Part shown: in pieces, positions 21,536 through 30,002 of the stretch
Layout: each line of letters begins with the position of its first letter
Numbering within the stretch: the first letter of the stretch is position 1
Assembly (NCBI RefSeq): GCF_007833355.1
Contig: NZ_CP020914.1
Span: 2,218,047-2,282,046, forward strand
Source: Denitratisoma sp. DHT3
GTDB lineage: Bacteria; Pseudomonadota; Gammaproteobacteria; Burkholderiales; Rhodocyclaceae
DNA length: 64,000 bases
Direction of reading: 5' to 3'
Made by a program: the position numbers and the translations under genes
Notes under the pieces: model-generated
What the model saw: the letters and a program-made list of their open reading frames with translations, nothing else
Database searches by the model: none
What the model was told of the DNA's origin: nothing

Positions 21536-23776
21536 ATGCTTTTCGAAACTCCCGAAGTTCTTGAGAAAAATACCAAGCACCAGGAGGGAAGCCAAAAGGG
21601 CACCTGCCCCATCTGTGGCATGGGCTGCTTCGTCGAGGCCAAGGTGGAGAACGGCATCCCCATCCGGATCAAGGCCGACCACAGCTCACCCCATCCGGCG
21701 GATTGTCCCCGGGCCGGCCAGGCCAAGACCTATCACAATCATCCGGATCGCCTGAATCATCCGTTGAAGCGGGTTGGCAAGCGGGGCGAGGGTAAGTGGC
21801 AGCAGATCAGCTGGGAGCAGGCCCTGGACGAGATCGCCGCCCAGCTCGGGCAGATTCGCGACAACCATGGGCCGGAGGCGGTGCAGACCCTAGGGGGATC
21901 CTTCAAGGGACCGGGCGACGCCGCCTGCTGGCGCTGGGGCAATCTGTTCGGCACCCCCAACATGATGCACCAGGGCAAGAACTGCGGTTCCGCCGAGTTC
22001 TTGGCCGAGTGGTCCGTCTATGGCACCATCGGCGTACTTGGCTACAATCCGGTGGCTGGCGTGACCAAGACCGCCATCTTCTGGGGAGGCAATCCCCCGG
22101 TACCAGGGGGCATTGCGGCGGAGAAGGCCATCAAGGCGGCGCGCAAGGCGGGCACCAAGATCATCGTGATCGATCCGCGCCGTTCGGAAGCCGCCGAACT
22201 GGCGGACATCTGGCTGCGCATACGGCCCGGCGCCGACGGCGCCCTGGCCTACGGTTTCCTCAATGTCATCATCAACGAAGGCATCTACGACAAGGAATTC
22301 GTCGAGAAGTGGTGCCTGGGTTTCGATGAGCTGAAGGAAGCGGTCAAGGATTACACCCCGCCGCGGGTCGCTGAATTGACCTGGATTCCCGCCGAGCAGA
22401 TCGTCGAAGTGGCGCGCTATTACGCCAACAACAAGCCGGGCAACATCTCCTTCGGCCTGGGTACCGTGGAACTGGGCAACGCCACCAATGCCACCGTCTT
22501 CGGCAAGGCCTACCTGCGCGCCATCACCGGCAACCTGGACCTGATCGGTGGACAGTTGCTGGACGACATGCCGGAATTCATTCAGTACCGGCAGGAGTTG
22601 AAGTGGGACACCCTGCTCAACCACCCCCTGCGCACCCGTGACAATGTCGGCGCCAACCGCTGGCCAGTGGCCGGCGTGCGCGGCATGAAGACTTTCCGCG
22701 AGGCCATGTCCAAGCTGAATCCCCTGGGCCCGGGTCCGGCCTTCTACATGATGTGCACCGCGCCTTCCGCCGTTTGGTCCGCCATCATCGACCAGGACCC
22801 TTACCCCATCAAGGCCGTCATCACCCAGGGCACCAACTCCATGGTGGCCCTGGCCAATTCGCGCCGGGTCTATCAGGCCCTGACCAGCCCCAACCTGGAA
22901 CTGCACGTGGTGATGGACCACTGGATGACGCCCCAGGCCCAACTGGCGGACTACGTATTGCCCGCCACCGACGGTCTGGAACGGGCCAACCTGGGCGGCA
23001 TGTGGGGCTTCGGCAACGTCACTTCGGCCGCCATGCCCACGGTGAAACCGCAATTCGAGCGTCGTGACGATTACCAGCTGTGGCGGGAACTAGGCAACCG
23101 GCTGGGCCAGCAGGGCCAATGGCCCGATACCCTGGAGGGTTGGTTCGACAAGCTGTTGGAACCGTCGAAGATCACCTTTGCGGAACTGGCCAGCCGCGAC
23201 ATGCCCTGGCTGTTCCCCGAGCCGCCCCAGGAAAAGCGCTACGAGAAGACCGGCTTCGCCACCTTCTCCGGCAAGGTGGAGCTCTCCTCCAGCCTGATGC
23301 AGAAGCTGGGCTACCCGGGCATCCTCCCCTGCGAGGAACCGGGCTGGAGCCCTGTCCGCACGCCGGAGTTGTTCAAGGAGTTTCCCCTGGTGATGACGGC
23401 GGGTGCCTCATCGCCCTTCTACTACCGTTCCCAACACAAACAACTGGACAAGATGCGCCGCCAGCATCCCAAGGCTTTCGCCTCGATCCATCCGGAAACG
23501 GCCGCCAGCCTGGGTATCCAGGACGGGGATGCAGTATGGGTGGAGACGCCCATGGGCCGGGTGCGGCAATGGGCCAAGCTCAACGACACCCTGCACCCCG
23601 GCGTGGTCCATGCGGATGGCCTGTGGTGGTATCCGGAGCAGGAGGCCTACGAACCCAACCTGTCCGGAGTCTGGGAATCGAACATCAATTCCATCATCCC
23701 CGACGACAAGGACTTTGCCAGCTTCGCCGGCGACAACCATTTGCGGGCACATATCTGCCGCATCGTCCGAGCCTAG
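21536..23776 (+). CDS. Molybdopterin oxidoreductase, catalytic subunit (DMSO reductase superfamily)
   Basis: The 746-residue protein has an N-terminal [4Fe-4S] motif, CPICGMGC plus a fourth Cys at ADCPRAG, the cofactor segments WEQALDEIA, VIDPRRSEAAELADIWLRIRPGADGAL and a C-terminal dinucleotide-binding domain (FSGKVELSS onward). No Tat signal precedes the cluster, so it should act in the cytoplasm. AAGGA lies before the ATG at 21536. It is followed by an FeS subunit and a DmsC-like anchor, giving a three-part complex. From memory its body is nearer acetylene hydratase and thiosulfate-reductase-like members than nitrate or formate enzymes, but the substrate is unknown. A role in steroid redox chemistry is possible from context. 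Confidence 0.85.
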   Translation: MLFETPEVLEKNTKHQEGSQKGTCPICGMGCFVEAKVENGIPIRIKADHSSPHPADCPRAGQAKTYHNHPDRLNHPLKRVGKRGEGKWQQISWEQALDEIAAQLGQIRDNHGPEAVQTLGGSFKGPGDAACWRWGNLFGTPNMMHQGKNCGSAEFLAEWSVYGTIGVLGYNPVAGVTKTAIFWGGNPPVPGGIAAEKAIKAARKAGTKIIVIDPRRSEAAELADIWLRIRPGADGALAYGFLNVIINEGIYDKEFVEKWCLGFDELKEAVKDYTPPRVAELTWIPAEQIVEVARYYANNKPGNISFGLGTVELGNATNATVFGKAYLRAITGNLDLIGGQLLDDMPEFIQYRQELKWDTLLNHPLRTRDNVGANRWPVAGVRGMKTFREAMSKLNPLGPGPAFYMMCTAPSAVWSAIIDQDPYPIKAVITQGTNSMVALANSRRVYQALTSPNLELHVVMDHWMTPQAQLADYVLPATDGLERANLGGMWGFGNVTSAAMPTVKPQFERRDDYQLWRELGNRLGQQGQWPDTLEGWFDKLLEPSKITFAELASRDMPWLFPEPPQEKRYEKTGFATFSGKVELSSSLMQKLGYPGILPCEEPGWSPVRTPELFKEFPLVMTAGASSPFYYRSQHKQLDKMRRQHPKAFASIHPETAASLGIQDGDAVWVETPMGRVRQWAKLNDTLHPGVVHADGLWWYPEQEAYEPNLSGVWESNINSIIPDDKDFASFAGDNHLRAHICRIVRA

Positions 23777-23814
23777 GTTAGGGTTTCATCGAGATCTATG
23801 AGGAGACGGCAAAC

Positions 23815-24489
23815 ATGCGATGGGGCATGACCATAGACCTGCAGCGCTGCACCGGCTGTTACGGCTGCGTGATGGCCTGCAAGCAGGAACACAGCACGCC
23901 CTCGGGGATTCATTTCCGACGCATGATGTTCGAGGAAGTCGGCGAGTATCCGAAGGCAAAGCGCATCCATGCCCCGGTGCAGTGCAACCACTGCGCCGAG
24001 CCGCCCTGCGTGCCGGTTTGCCCCACCAAGGCCACCTACAAGCGGGCCGATGGTCTGGTGCTGGTGGATGCGGATATCTGCATCGGCTGCGGCTACTGCA
24101 TGACCTCCTGCCCTTACGAGCATCGCCATTTTGTCGGCGACAAGCTGGAGCACTTCGACGAAGGCCTCACCCCCCACGAACTCAAGGGCGGCGAGGCGGG
24201 TCACGACTGGGACTCCAAGCGTGACACGGTGGTCAAGTGCACCTTCTGCCAGCATCGCCTGGACAAGGCCAAGGAAACCGGCCTGACCCCGGGTGTGGAC
24301 CGGGAAGTGACACCCGCCTGCGTCAATACCTGTCCCTCCAACGCCATGGAGTTCGGCGACCTGGACGACCCCAACAGCCCGATCAGCCGGTTGATCGAGG
24401 CGCGTCAGGGCTTCCCCCTGTTGCCGGAAGCGGGTACCAAGCCCTCCATTTTTTATCTTCCCGGGGATACCACCCCCGGGAGCGACTGA
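23815..24489 (+). CDS. Four-cluster ferredoxin subunit (DmsB/PhsB-like)
   Basis: The 224-residue protein contains four cysteine groups typical of electron-transfer subunits: CTGCYGCVMAC, CNHCAEPPCVPVCP, CIGCGYCMTSCP and a split CTFC…CVNTCP. It passes electrons between the molybdenum subunit just upstream and the membrane anchor just downstream. GAGGAG precedes the ATG. It has no signal sequence, consistent with a cytoplasm-facing complex. High GC, as for the catalytic subunit. Confidence 0.92.
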   Translation: MRWGMTIDLQRCTGCYGCVMACKQEHSTPSGIHFRRMMFEEVGEYPKAKRIHAPVQCNHCAEPPCVPVCPTKATYKRADGLVLVDADICIGCGYCMTSCPYEHRHFVGDKLEHFDEGLTPHELKGGEAGHDWDSKRDTVVKCTFCQHRLDKAKETGLTPGVDREVTPACVNTCPSNAMEFGDLDDPNSPISRLIEARQGFPLLPEAGTKPSIFYLPGDTTPGSD

Positions 24490-24530
24490 GCTTGTTCTGA
24501 CTTCCTGACGCACCGTATCGGAACTTAAAA

Positions 24531-25433
24531 ATGTCCCCTACAACACCGCAACCGGAACTCCTCAAGGGTACGGCGACCCAGTGGTCCAGCACTGCCCATT
24601 TGCAAACCAAATGGGATTGGCGCGCCGTCGGCAACTTCATCGGCGGAGGCACCGGCGCTGGCCTCCTGCTGTCGGCCACCTGGCTGGCCCCCTCGATCCA
24701 GGCTTACCGAGTCCAGGCGGCCCTGGGACTAGTGATCGTCGCCCTGGGGCTGCTGTGCATCATGGCCAAGATGGGCCGGCCGACCCGGGCCTTCAACATC
24801 TTCCGCCACGTACAGACCTCCTGGATGACCCGGGAGGGCTTTGCCATGCCCACCCTTTTCGGTTGCGGCGCCCTGTCCCTGTTCCAGTCCGAGGTGGGGG
24901 CCATGGCCGTGGTGGCCACCCTGTCCGCCCTGTTCTTCCTCTATTGCCAGGCCCGCATCCTGGGTGAGTCCAAGGGCATTCCCGCCTGGTCCGATCCCCG
25001 GATCGTGCCCCTGATTCTGACCACCGGTCTGGCGGAAGGGACTGGCCTGGCGACCTTCTGTACTGCCTTCTTTCTGGAGGGTGTTCCGTCAGTATTAGCC
25101 TGGCTGCTGTTCATAACTCTGGTAATGCGTTACATCGCTTGGCGCAGCTATCGACAAGGCTTGCGGGGGCCGGGAATCCCTCGTGAAACTCTTGCTGTTC
25201 TGGATAGATTTAGTGGTGATTTCGAAGTATCGGGCCATTGGATACCGGCTGCGTTGTTGGTTGCGACCTTAGGCTTTGGTGGCCCACCGAATGGACTGCC
25301 GGCTGCGGCTGGTCTGCTTGTCATGGCTGTCGGGTGGTCGTTGAAATACACCATTGTTACTCAGGCAGCATTCTTTTATCGGAAGAGCTTTTCCCTCTCA
25401 GCTCAAATGACCCGGGATCGCTCCGGTCTATGA
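24531..25433 (+). CDS. DmsC-like quinone-interacting membrane anchor
   Basis: The 300-residue protein has about eight hydrophobic segments and the anchor-family signature RAFNIFRHVQTSWMTREG near residues 86-103, comparable with the arginine-rich loop of DmsC. It would dock the two cytoplasmic subunits on the membrane and exchange electrons with quinone. Base composition changes sharply near 25060: the first 175 codons are GC-rich with G/C third positions, while the last third uses many A/T-ending codons, as if the 3' end came from another lineage. Confidence 0.85.
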   Translation: MSPTTPQPELLKGTATQWSSTAHLQTKWDWRAVGNFIGGGTGAGLLLSATWLAPSIQAYRVQAALGLVIVALGLLCIMAKMGRPTRAFNIFRHVQTSWMTREGFAMPTLFGCGALSLFQSEVGAMAVVATLSALFFLYCQARILGESKGIPAWSDPRIVPLILTTGLAEGTGLATFCTAFFLEGVPSVLAWLLFITLVMRYIAWRSYRQGLRGPGIPRETLAVLDRFSGDFEVSGHWIPAALLVATLGFGGPPNGLPAAAGLLVMAVGWSLKYTIVTQAAFFYRKSFSLSAQMTRDRSGL

Positions 25434-25452
25434 TGAAATCGGGGGAAAGGAA

Positions 25453-25770
25453 ATGACCACCGTTAGTGTCACGCTCCACGGCTTCCCCGATCTGGGACTG
25501 GACGGCGGCCAACCGACCCTCGACCTGGAACTGGCGCTCGAAATCCTGACCGGCAGGGAAGTTTTCAAGGCCCTGCTGGAACGCTTCGGCGCCCCCCTGG
25601 AACCGGCCCTGGGCCCGGCCCGGGAGGCGCACTGCCGCTTGAAGAATGTGCACCTGTTCGTCAATGACAAGACCATCAACGACGCGGATGAGGTCCTTGA
25701 CGTCCATGTGGATGCCACAGGCCGGATCAGGGTGCTGCTGATCCTGGTGAAGGCCATCGCCAGCGGCTAA
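25453..25770 (+). CDS. Small MoaD/ThiS-like protein between the two molybdenum-enzyme genes
   Basis: A 105-residue protein with AAGGA before the ATG. The C-terminal part (VHLFVNDKTINDADEVLDVHVDAT…) has the hydrophobic spacing of a ubiquitin-like MoaD/ThiS fold, but it does not end in the GG needed for thiocarboxylate chemistry (it ends IASG). The N-terminus is acidic and unlike anything I know. Position between two bis-MGD enzymes suggests a cofactor-loading or structural role. MoaD-like genes do occur beside tungsten and molybdenum oxidoreductases. The fold call is tentative. Confidence 0.6.
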   Translation: MTTVSVTLHGFPDLGLDGGQPTLDLELALEILTGREVFKALLERFGAPLEPALGPAREAHCRLKNVHLFVNDKTINDADEVLDVHVDATGRIRVLLILVKAIASG

Positions 25771-25794
25771 CCCAAACCAATCGAGGTTTTATTC

Positions 25795-28386
25795 ATGTCC
25801 CACGTCGACGCCACCACTTCCACACCTGCTGACCAATGGGTACCCTCCCACTGCAGCATGTGCTACCACGGTTGTCCGATTCTGGCCCACGTCAAGGATG
25901 GCGTGCTGGTCAAGATCGAGGGCAACCCGACCACGCCGGCCACCCGCGGCCGCCTCTGCCCCAAGGGCAATGCCGGGGCCATGCGGCTCTACGATCCCAA
26001 GCGGCTGAAGGTGCCGCTGCGCCGGACCAATCCGGAGAAGGGGCTGGATGTGGATCCCGGCTGGGAGGAGATCACCTGGGACGCGGCGGTGGACATCCTG
26101 GAGCAGAAGCTGCGGGCGATCCGCGAGAAGGATCCCAACCTCCTAGCCATGGGTGGCTTCAACCCCCACTCTTGGCACTGGAACAACGCTTTTGGCATGT
26201 CGTTTGGCACGGTGAATTCATCCAAGATCCTGTTCAGCGCCATGGGCCACATGTGCGGCAATGGCGCCCACACGGCGGGGGAGATGATCCACAACTCGAT
26301 GAACACCCACCCCGACCTGGAATATGCCGAGTACGCGATGATCGTCGGCGCCGCCATCGGCGAGGCCTACCAGGGCGCGGTGGCCTACGGTCGCATCATG
26401 GGCGACGCCAAGGGCCGCGAGAAGTTCAAGATGGTGGTGGTGGACCCCCAGCAGAGCCGCGCCGCCGCCATGGCCGACGAATGGGTGCCGATCCGTCCGG
26501 CCACGGACGGCGCCCTGCTGCTGGCCATGATGCACGTGTTGCTGCATGAGGCGAAGATTTACGACGCCCACTACCTGCGAGTGCATACCAATGCCGGCTA
26601 TCTGATCGGTGGCGACGGCTATCCATTACGCCATGCCGACAGCAGCAAGCCTCTGGTCTGGGACCTGGCATCCGGCCAGGCCCTGGAATACGACGATCCC
26701 GCCGTCAACGGTGATCAGGCGGATCAGGCGGCCCTGCTGGGTGTCTTCCAGACACTTGTGGGGGAGGGCCGCCCCGGCTTCCAGTTGCTCCATGACCACC
26801 TGAAGCAATACACGCCCGAGTGGGCCGAGCCCATCACCAGCGTGGCAGCCGCCACCATCCGCCGCCTGGCCAACGAACTGGGCCAGGCCGCGCACATCGG
26901 CGAGACCATCGAGATCGACGGCAAGACCTATCCCTACCGTCCGGCCTCGGTGTCCGGCTACCGTGGTCTCAGCACCCACACCAACGCGCTCCACACCTCC
27001 TGGGCGATGGAGCTGATCAACGTACTGATCGGCTCCACCCGCGCCGTGGGCGGCGCCCGGGCCTGGATCGGCACCATGATGCATGAGATGCCAGCCACTA
27101 CCCTACCAGGACCAGATGGCCTGATTGCTACACCATTTCAGCCGATACCATTTAACTTTCCTCCCAAGCTGACGACTATCCAGGAGTTTTTCCCAATGGC
27201 GTTCGATGCTGGACTTTTAGCATATGAAACTCAAGCACATCCTGAACTTTACAGTAGCACCCCCATAGAAATGTTGATCTTTGAGGCCGGAAACCCTGTT
27301 CTTACCGGTCAGAATCCTAAGTCCGCGATAGCCGGTTTGAAGGCCATACCCTATGTGGTGGACATCACACTCTATGTGGACGAGACGGCGTTATTTGCCG
27401 ACTTGGTTTTACCGGATGTCACCTACTTGGAGCGTTATGGTTGGGAAGGCATGTGGTCCGTGGAGGATGAAGGGGTTCAGATTCAGCAACCGGTGGTGGA
27501 ACCCCTCTATGGGGTCCGACATAGTGCCGATATCTATATTGAACTTGCCAGTCGCCTGGGCTTCATGACGGGCCCGTTGGGCTTCAGTTCGTTTTTAAGC
27601 ATGCTACAAACGCTTGGGGGACCACCAGAGGGACAGGAGCACGTCAATGATATTGGACATATCTATCGGAGTGCCAAGGAATATGTGGAGACCTTTGTGA
27701 GGGTTGTTGCACCCAAGGAGGAAACCCTGATCTGGCAGCAGGGTCACAATTTACGTACTAAGCCGGTGGTCAAACGCTACGCACCGAGCTGCTTCGGCGG
27801 CCACCGCATTCCTCTCTATTCCAACTGGTTCAAGCAGGTAGGTGATGATCTGCGGCGCAACATGGAGAGCAATGACGTCTTTGCCAAGGCGCCGGGCCTG
27901 GATCCTGAGCGGGTATTTTTCGAATATGCGCCTTTACCGTTCTGGTTTCCCAGCGTTCTGGAGAGTGAACCGCCGGAATTCGACCTTTACGTAATGAATT
28001 GGAGAACTGCCATGGGAGGCGTTGGTGCGGGAACTGTACCCGCCACGAATGTCTGGTTGTTGGAAGCTGCTGAACGCGATCCGTATTTTTCCCGCATCCT
28101 GATCAATTCCGCCACAGCACGGAAAAAGAAGCTGGAGGACGGCCAGCGGGTCTGCGTCGAATCCCCCCACGGCCGCATCGAGGGGACTCTGAAATGTACC
28201 GAGACCATCCACCCCGAGGTGCTGGGTACCATCGGTTGCTGGGGCCACATCACCGACGCCGCGGTGGCCAAGGGGCACGGACCAGGCCATTTCAACAGTC
28301 TGCTAGGCCATGGTCTGAAATATATGGGGCCATCTACTCTCCAGGCGGAATGCGCCGCACGAGTAAAGATTTATCCGGCTCAGTGA
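25795..28386 (+). CDS. Second molybdopterin oxidoreductase, large catalytic subunit
   Basis: An 863-residue member of the DMSO reductase superfamily. The N-terminus carries CSMCYHGCP with a fourth Cys in RGRLCPKGN, for one [4Fe-4S] cluster, then WDAAVDILEQKL, VVVDPQQSRAAAMADEWVPI and a C-terminal molydopterin domain with VCVESPHGRIEG. No Tat signal is seen. It is clearly different from the enzyme at 21536 and would share its FeS and anchor subunits or use the ferredoxin 47 bases downstream. GC content and codon choice fall between about 27090 and 28110, then rise again, so the middle of this gene looks like a recombined tract. Substrate unknown. Confidence 0.85.
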   Translation: MSHVDATTSTPADQWVPSHCSMCYHGCPILAHVKDGVLVKIEGNPTTPATRGRLCPKGNAGAMRLYDPKRLKVPLRRTNPEKGLDVDPGWEEITWDAAVDILEQKLRAIREKDPNLLAMGGFNPHSWHWNNAFGMSFGTVNSSKILFSAMGHMCGNGAHTAGEMIHNSMNTHPDLEYAEYAMIVGAAIGEAYQGAVAYGRIMGDAKGREKFKMVVVDPQQSRAAAMADEWVPIRPATDGALLLAMMHVLLHEAKIYDAHYLRVHTNAGYLIGGDGYPLRHADSSKPLVWDLASGQALEYDDPAVNGDQADQAALLGVFQTLVGEGRPGFQLLHDHLKQYTPEWAEPITSVAAATIRRLANELGQAAHIGETIEIDGKTYPYRPASVSGYRGLSTHTNALHTSWAMELINVLIGSTRAVGGARAWIGTMMHEMPATTLPGPDGLIATPFQPIPFNFPPKLTTIQEFFPMAFDAGLLAYETQAHPELYSSTPIEMLIFEAGNPVLTGQNPKSAIAGLKAIPYVVDITLYVDETALFADLVLPDVTYLERYGWEGMWSVEDEGVQIQQPVVEPLYGVRHSADIYIELASRLGFMTGPLGFSSFLSMLQTLGGPPEGQEHVNDIGHIYRSAKEYVETFVRVVAPKEETLIWQQGHNLRTKPVVKRYAPSCFGGHRIPLYSNWFKQVGDDLRRNMESNDVFAKAPGLDPERVFFEYAPLPFWFPSVLESEPPEFDLYVMNWRTAMGGVGAGTVPATNVWLLEAAERDPYFSRILINSATARKKKLEDGQRVCVESPHGRIEGTLKCTETIHPEVLGTIGCWGHITDAAVAKGHGPGHFNSLLGHGLKYMGPSTLQAECAARVKIYPAQ

Positions 28387-28433
28387 CGAGATGTTGGATT
28401 AGTCAATCCCAGTCCAAACTTCGAGGCTTTACT

Positions 28434-28691
28434 ATGTCTTTGATGATTAATGATGAATGCATCAACTGCGATGTTTGCGAGAGTGAATGTCCTAATCATG
28501 CAATTTACCAGGGTAATGATATTTACATTATTGATTCGGCCAAGTGCACAGAGTGTGTAGGGCACTTTGACGAACCGCAGTGCTTAGAGGTTTGTCCAGT
28601 CGACTGCATCTTTCCAGATCCTGTCCACATAGAGCAGCAGAGTGAATTGATGTCCAAGTTTTTAAAATTGGTGGCGCTTAACGCCTGCTGA
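28434..28691 (+). CDS. YfhL-type 2[4Fe-4S] ferredoxin
   Basis: An 85-residue ferredoxin with CINCDVCESECP and, after the longer loop typical of the YfhL/Alvin group, CTECVGHFDEPQCLEVCP. GAGG lies 7 bases before the ATG. It is the last gene of the molybdenum-enzyme cluster and may be the low-potential electron carrier for the enzyme upstream, or for the RACE protein. The next 218 bases hold no gene that I can support. Confidence 0.92.
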   Translation: MSLMINDECINCDVCESECPNHAIYQGNDIYIIDSAKCTECVGHFDEPQCLEVCPVDCIFPDPVHIEQQSELMSKFLKLVALNAC

Positions 28692-28909
28692 GCTTCTCAA
28701 CCACGATTATTCGCGCGGGCGGTGTTTGAAAAAGACACTCGACGACTTCATCACCAAACAACGCGCAAAGTAATTTCCACACAACCGGCTCGCCTGTTAT
28801 GTAACGACTGAATCTTGTCGACCGTTTCCGGGTAGCAGGTCGGCTGTATATTTTTCGGCCCTCGGATTCCTGTGGGCTTTTTCAGGCTTTACCGACAAAA
28901 GGATCAGCC

Positions 28910-29884
28910 ATGCTCAAGAAACTATCTCTTGCCAATACGGACCTCAATGTCAGCCAGCTCTGCCTGGGCACCAACATGTTCGGTACCGCGCAGCTCCTAG
29001 ACAAGGCGGGCGAGATTCTGGAGACCTTCCTTGCCGGCGGCGGCAATTTCATCGACACCGCTCATTCCTACGGCGACTGGATTCCCGGCATTCCCAACGC
29101 CGCCAGTGAGCGCACCCTGGGCGAGTTGCTGAAAGGAAAACCCCGCGCCGGCTATGTGCTGGCCACCAAGGGTTGTGAGTTCGACTACCGCAAGGGCGAC
29201 TACGCGCCGCGGGTGACCCCGGATCATCTAGCGGCCGACCTGGCGGGCAGCCTGGAACTGCTGGGAGTCGGTTTCATCGATCTCTACTGGCTGCACCGGG
29301 ACGACCAGAGCCGCCCGGTGAAGGACATCGTCGATGCGCTGATCGGCCACCAGCAGGCGGGCCGCATCCGCCACTTCGGCTGCTCCAACTGGAGCGTGGA
29401 CCGCATCCTGGAGGCCCAGCAATACGCGGCCAGCCTGGGTCATGGGGGCTTTGTCGCCTGCCAGCCCATGTGGGGCCTGGCCGAACCGAACCGTGCAGCC
29501 ATGATGACCTACGCGCCAGGGGGCTACTACGAGGACGGCTACCAGGTGCTTCACCAGGCTGGCATGACCATGGTTCCCTACTCCGGGCAGAGCCGGGGCA
29601 TTTTCAGCAAGCTGGCGACCAGTACGACCAAGGAGGCCATTTCCCCGGATGTGGCCGCCCTCTATTACCACGATGCCAATCTGCGCAAGGTGGACGCGCT
29701 GAAGGCCATCGCCATCCGTCTCGGTGCCTCGGTCAATGATATCGTGCTGGCCTACCTGACCTCCCAGCCCTTGGCGACGGTGCCCATCATCGGTTGCAGT
29801 TCTCTCGCCCAGCTGCGGGAAAGCATCGCGGCTTGTGCAATCCGGCTCGACGCCGAGGAGCTGCGTCAATTGAGGGAGGCTTGA
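28910..29884 (+). CDS. Aldo/keto reductase
   Basis: The 324-residue protein has the (beta/alpha)8 reductase pattern: NFIDTAHSYGDW with the Asp and Tyr of the catalytic tetrad, Lys in LATKGCE and His in LYWLHRDD, then HFGCSNW and a C-terminal NADPH-binding stretch (VPIIGCSSLAQLRES). AAGGA precedes the ATG. Family members include 3-alpha-hydroxysteroid dehydrogenases and many carbonyl reductases, so a ketosteroid substrate is possible here but not shown. It stands alone between the molybdenum cluster and the FO synthase gene, with a strong shared terminator behind it. Confidence 0.88.
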   Translation: MLKKLSLANTDLNVSQLCLGTNMFGTAQLLDKAGEILETFLAGGGNFIDTAHSYGDWIPGIPNAASERTLGELLKGKPRAGYVLATKGCEFDYRKGDYAPRVTPDHLAADLAGSLELLGVGFIDLYWLHRDDQSRPVKDIVDALIGHQQAGRIRHFGCSNWSVDRILEAQQYAASLGHGGFVACQPMWGLAEPNRAAMMTYAPGGYYEDGYQVLHQAGMTMVPYSGQSRGIFSKLATSTTKEAISPDVAALYYHDANLRKVDALKAIAIRLGASVNDIVLAYLTSQPLATVPIIGCSSLAQLRESIAACAIRLDAEELRQLREA

Positions 29885-29954
29885 GATGGAGATGTCAAGC
29901 GTAATGCTGAGAACGAGAAAATCGCCGACTGGCTGATTTGAGGCCTTACGCGAC

Positions 29955-29993
29955 AAAACCCTGCCAGCCGTAATAAACGGCTGGCAGGGTTTT
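29955..29993. terminator. Bidirectional terminator between the aldo/keto reductase and fbiC
   Basis: A perfect 17-bp inverted repeat (arms 29955-29971 and 29977-29993) with an AATAA loop; A-runs on the left and T-runs on the right serve both strands. The two convergent genes end at 29884 and 30003. Confidence 0.92.
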
Positions 29994-30002
29994 ACCCGAT
30001 GA

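Noticed and set aside
25795..28386. Pyrogallol transhydroxylase, suggested by the similar size
   Set aside because: That enzyme lacks an FeS cluster in its large subunit, whereas this protein has a full four-cysteine motif.
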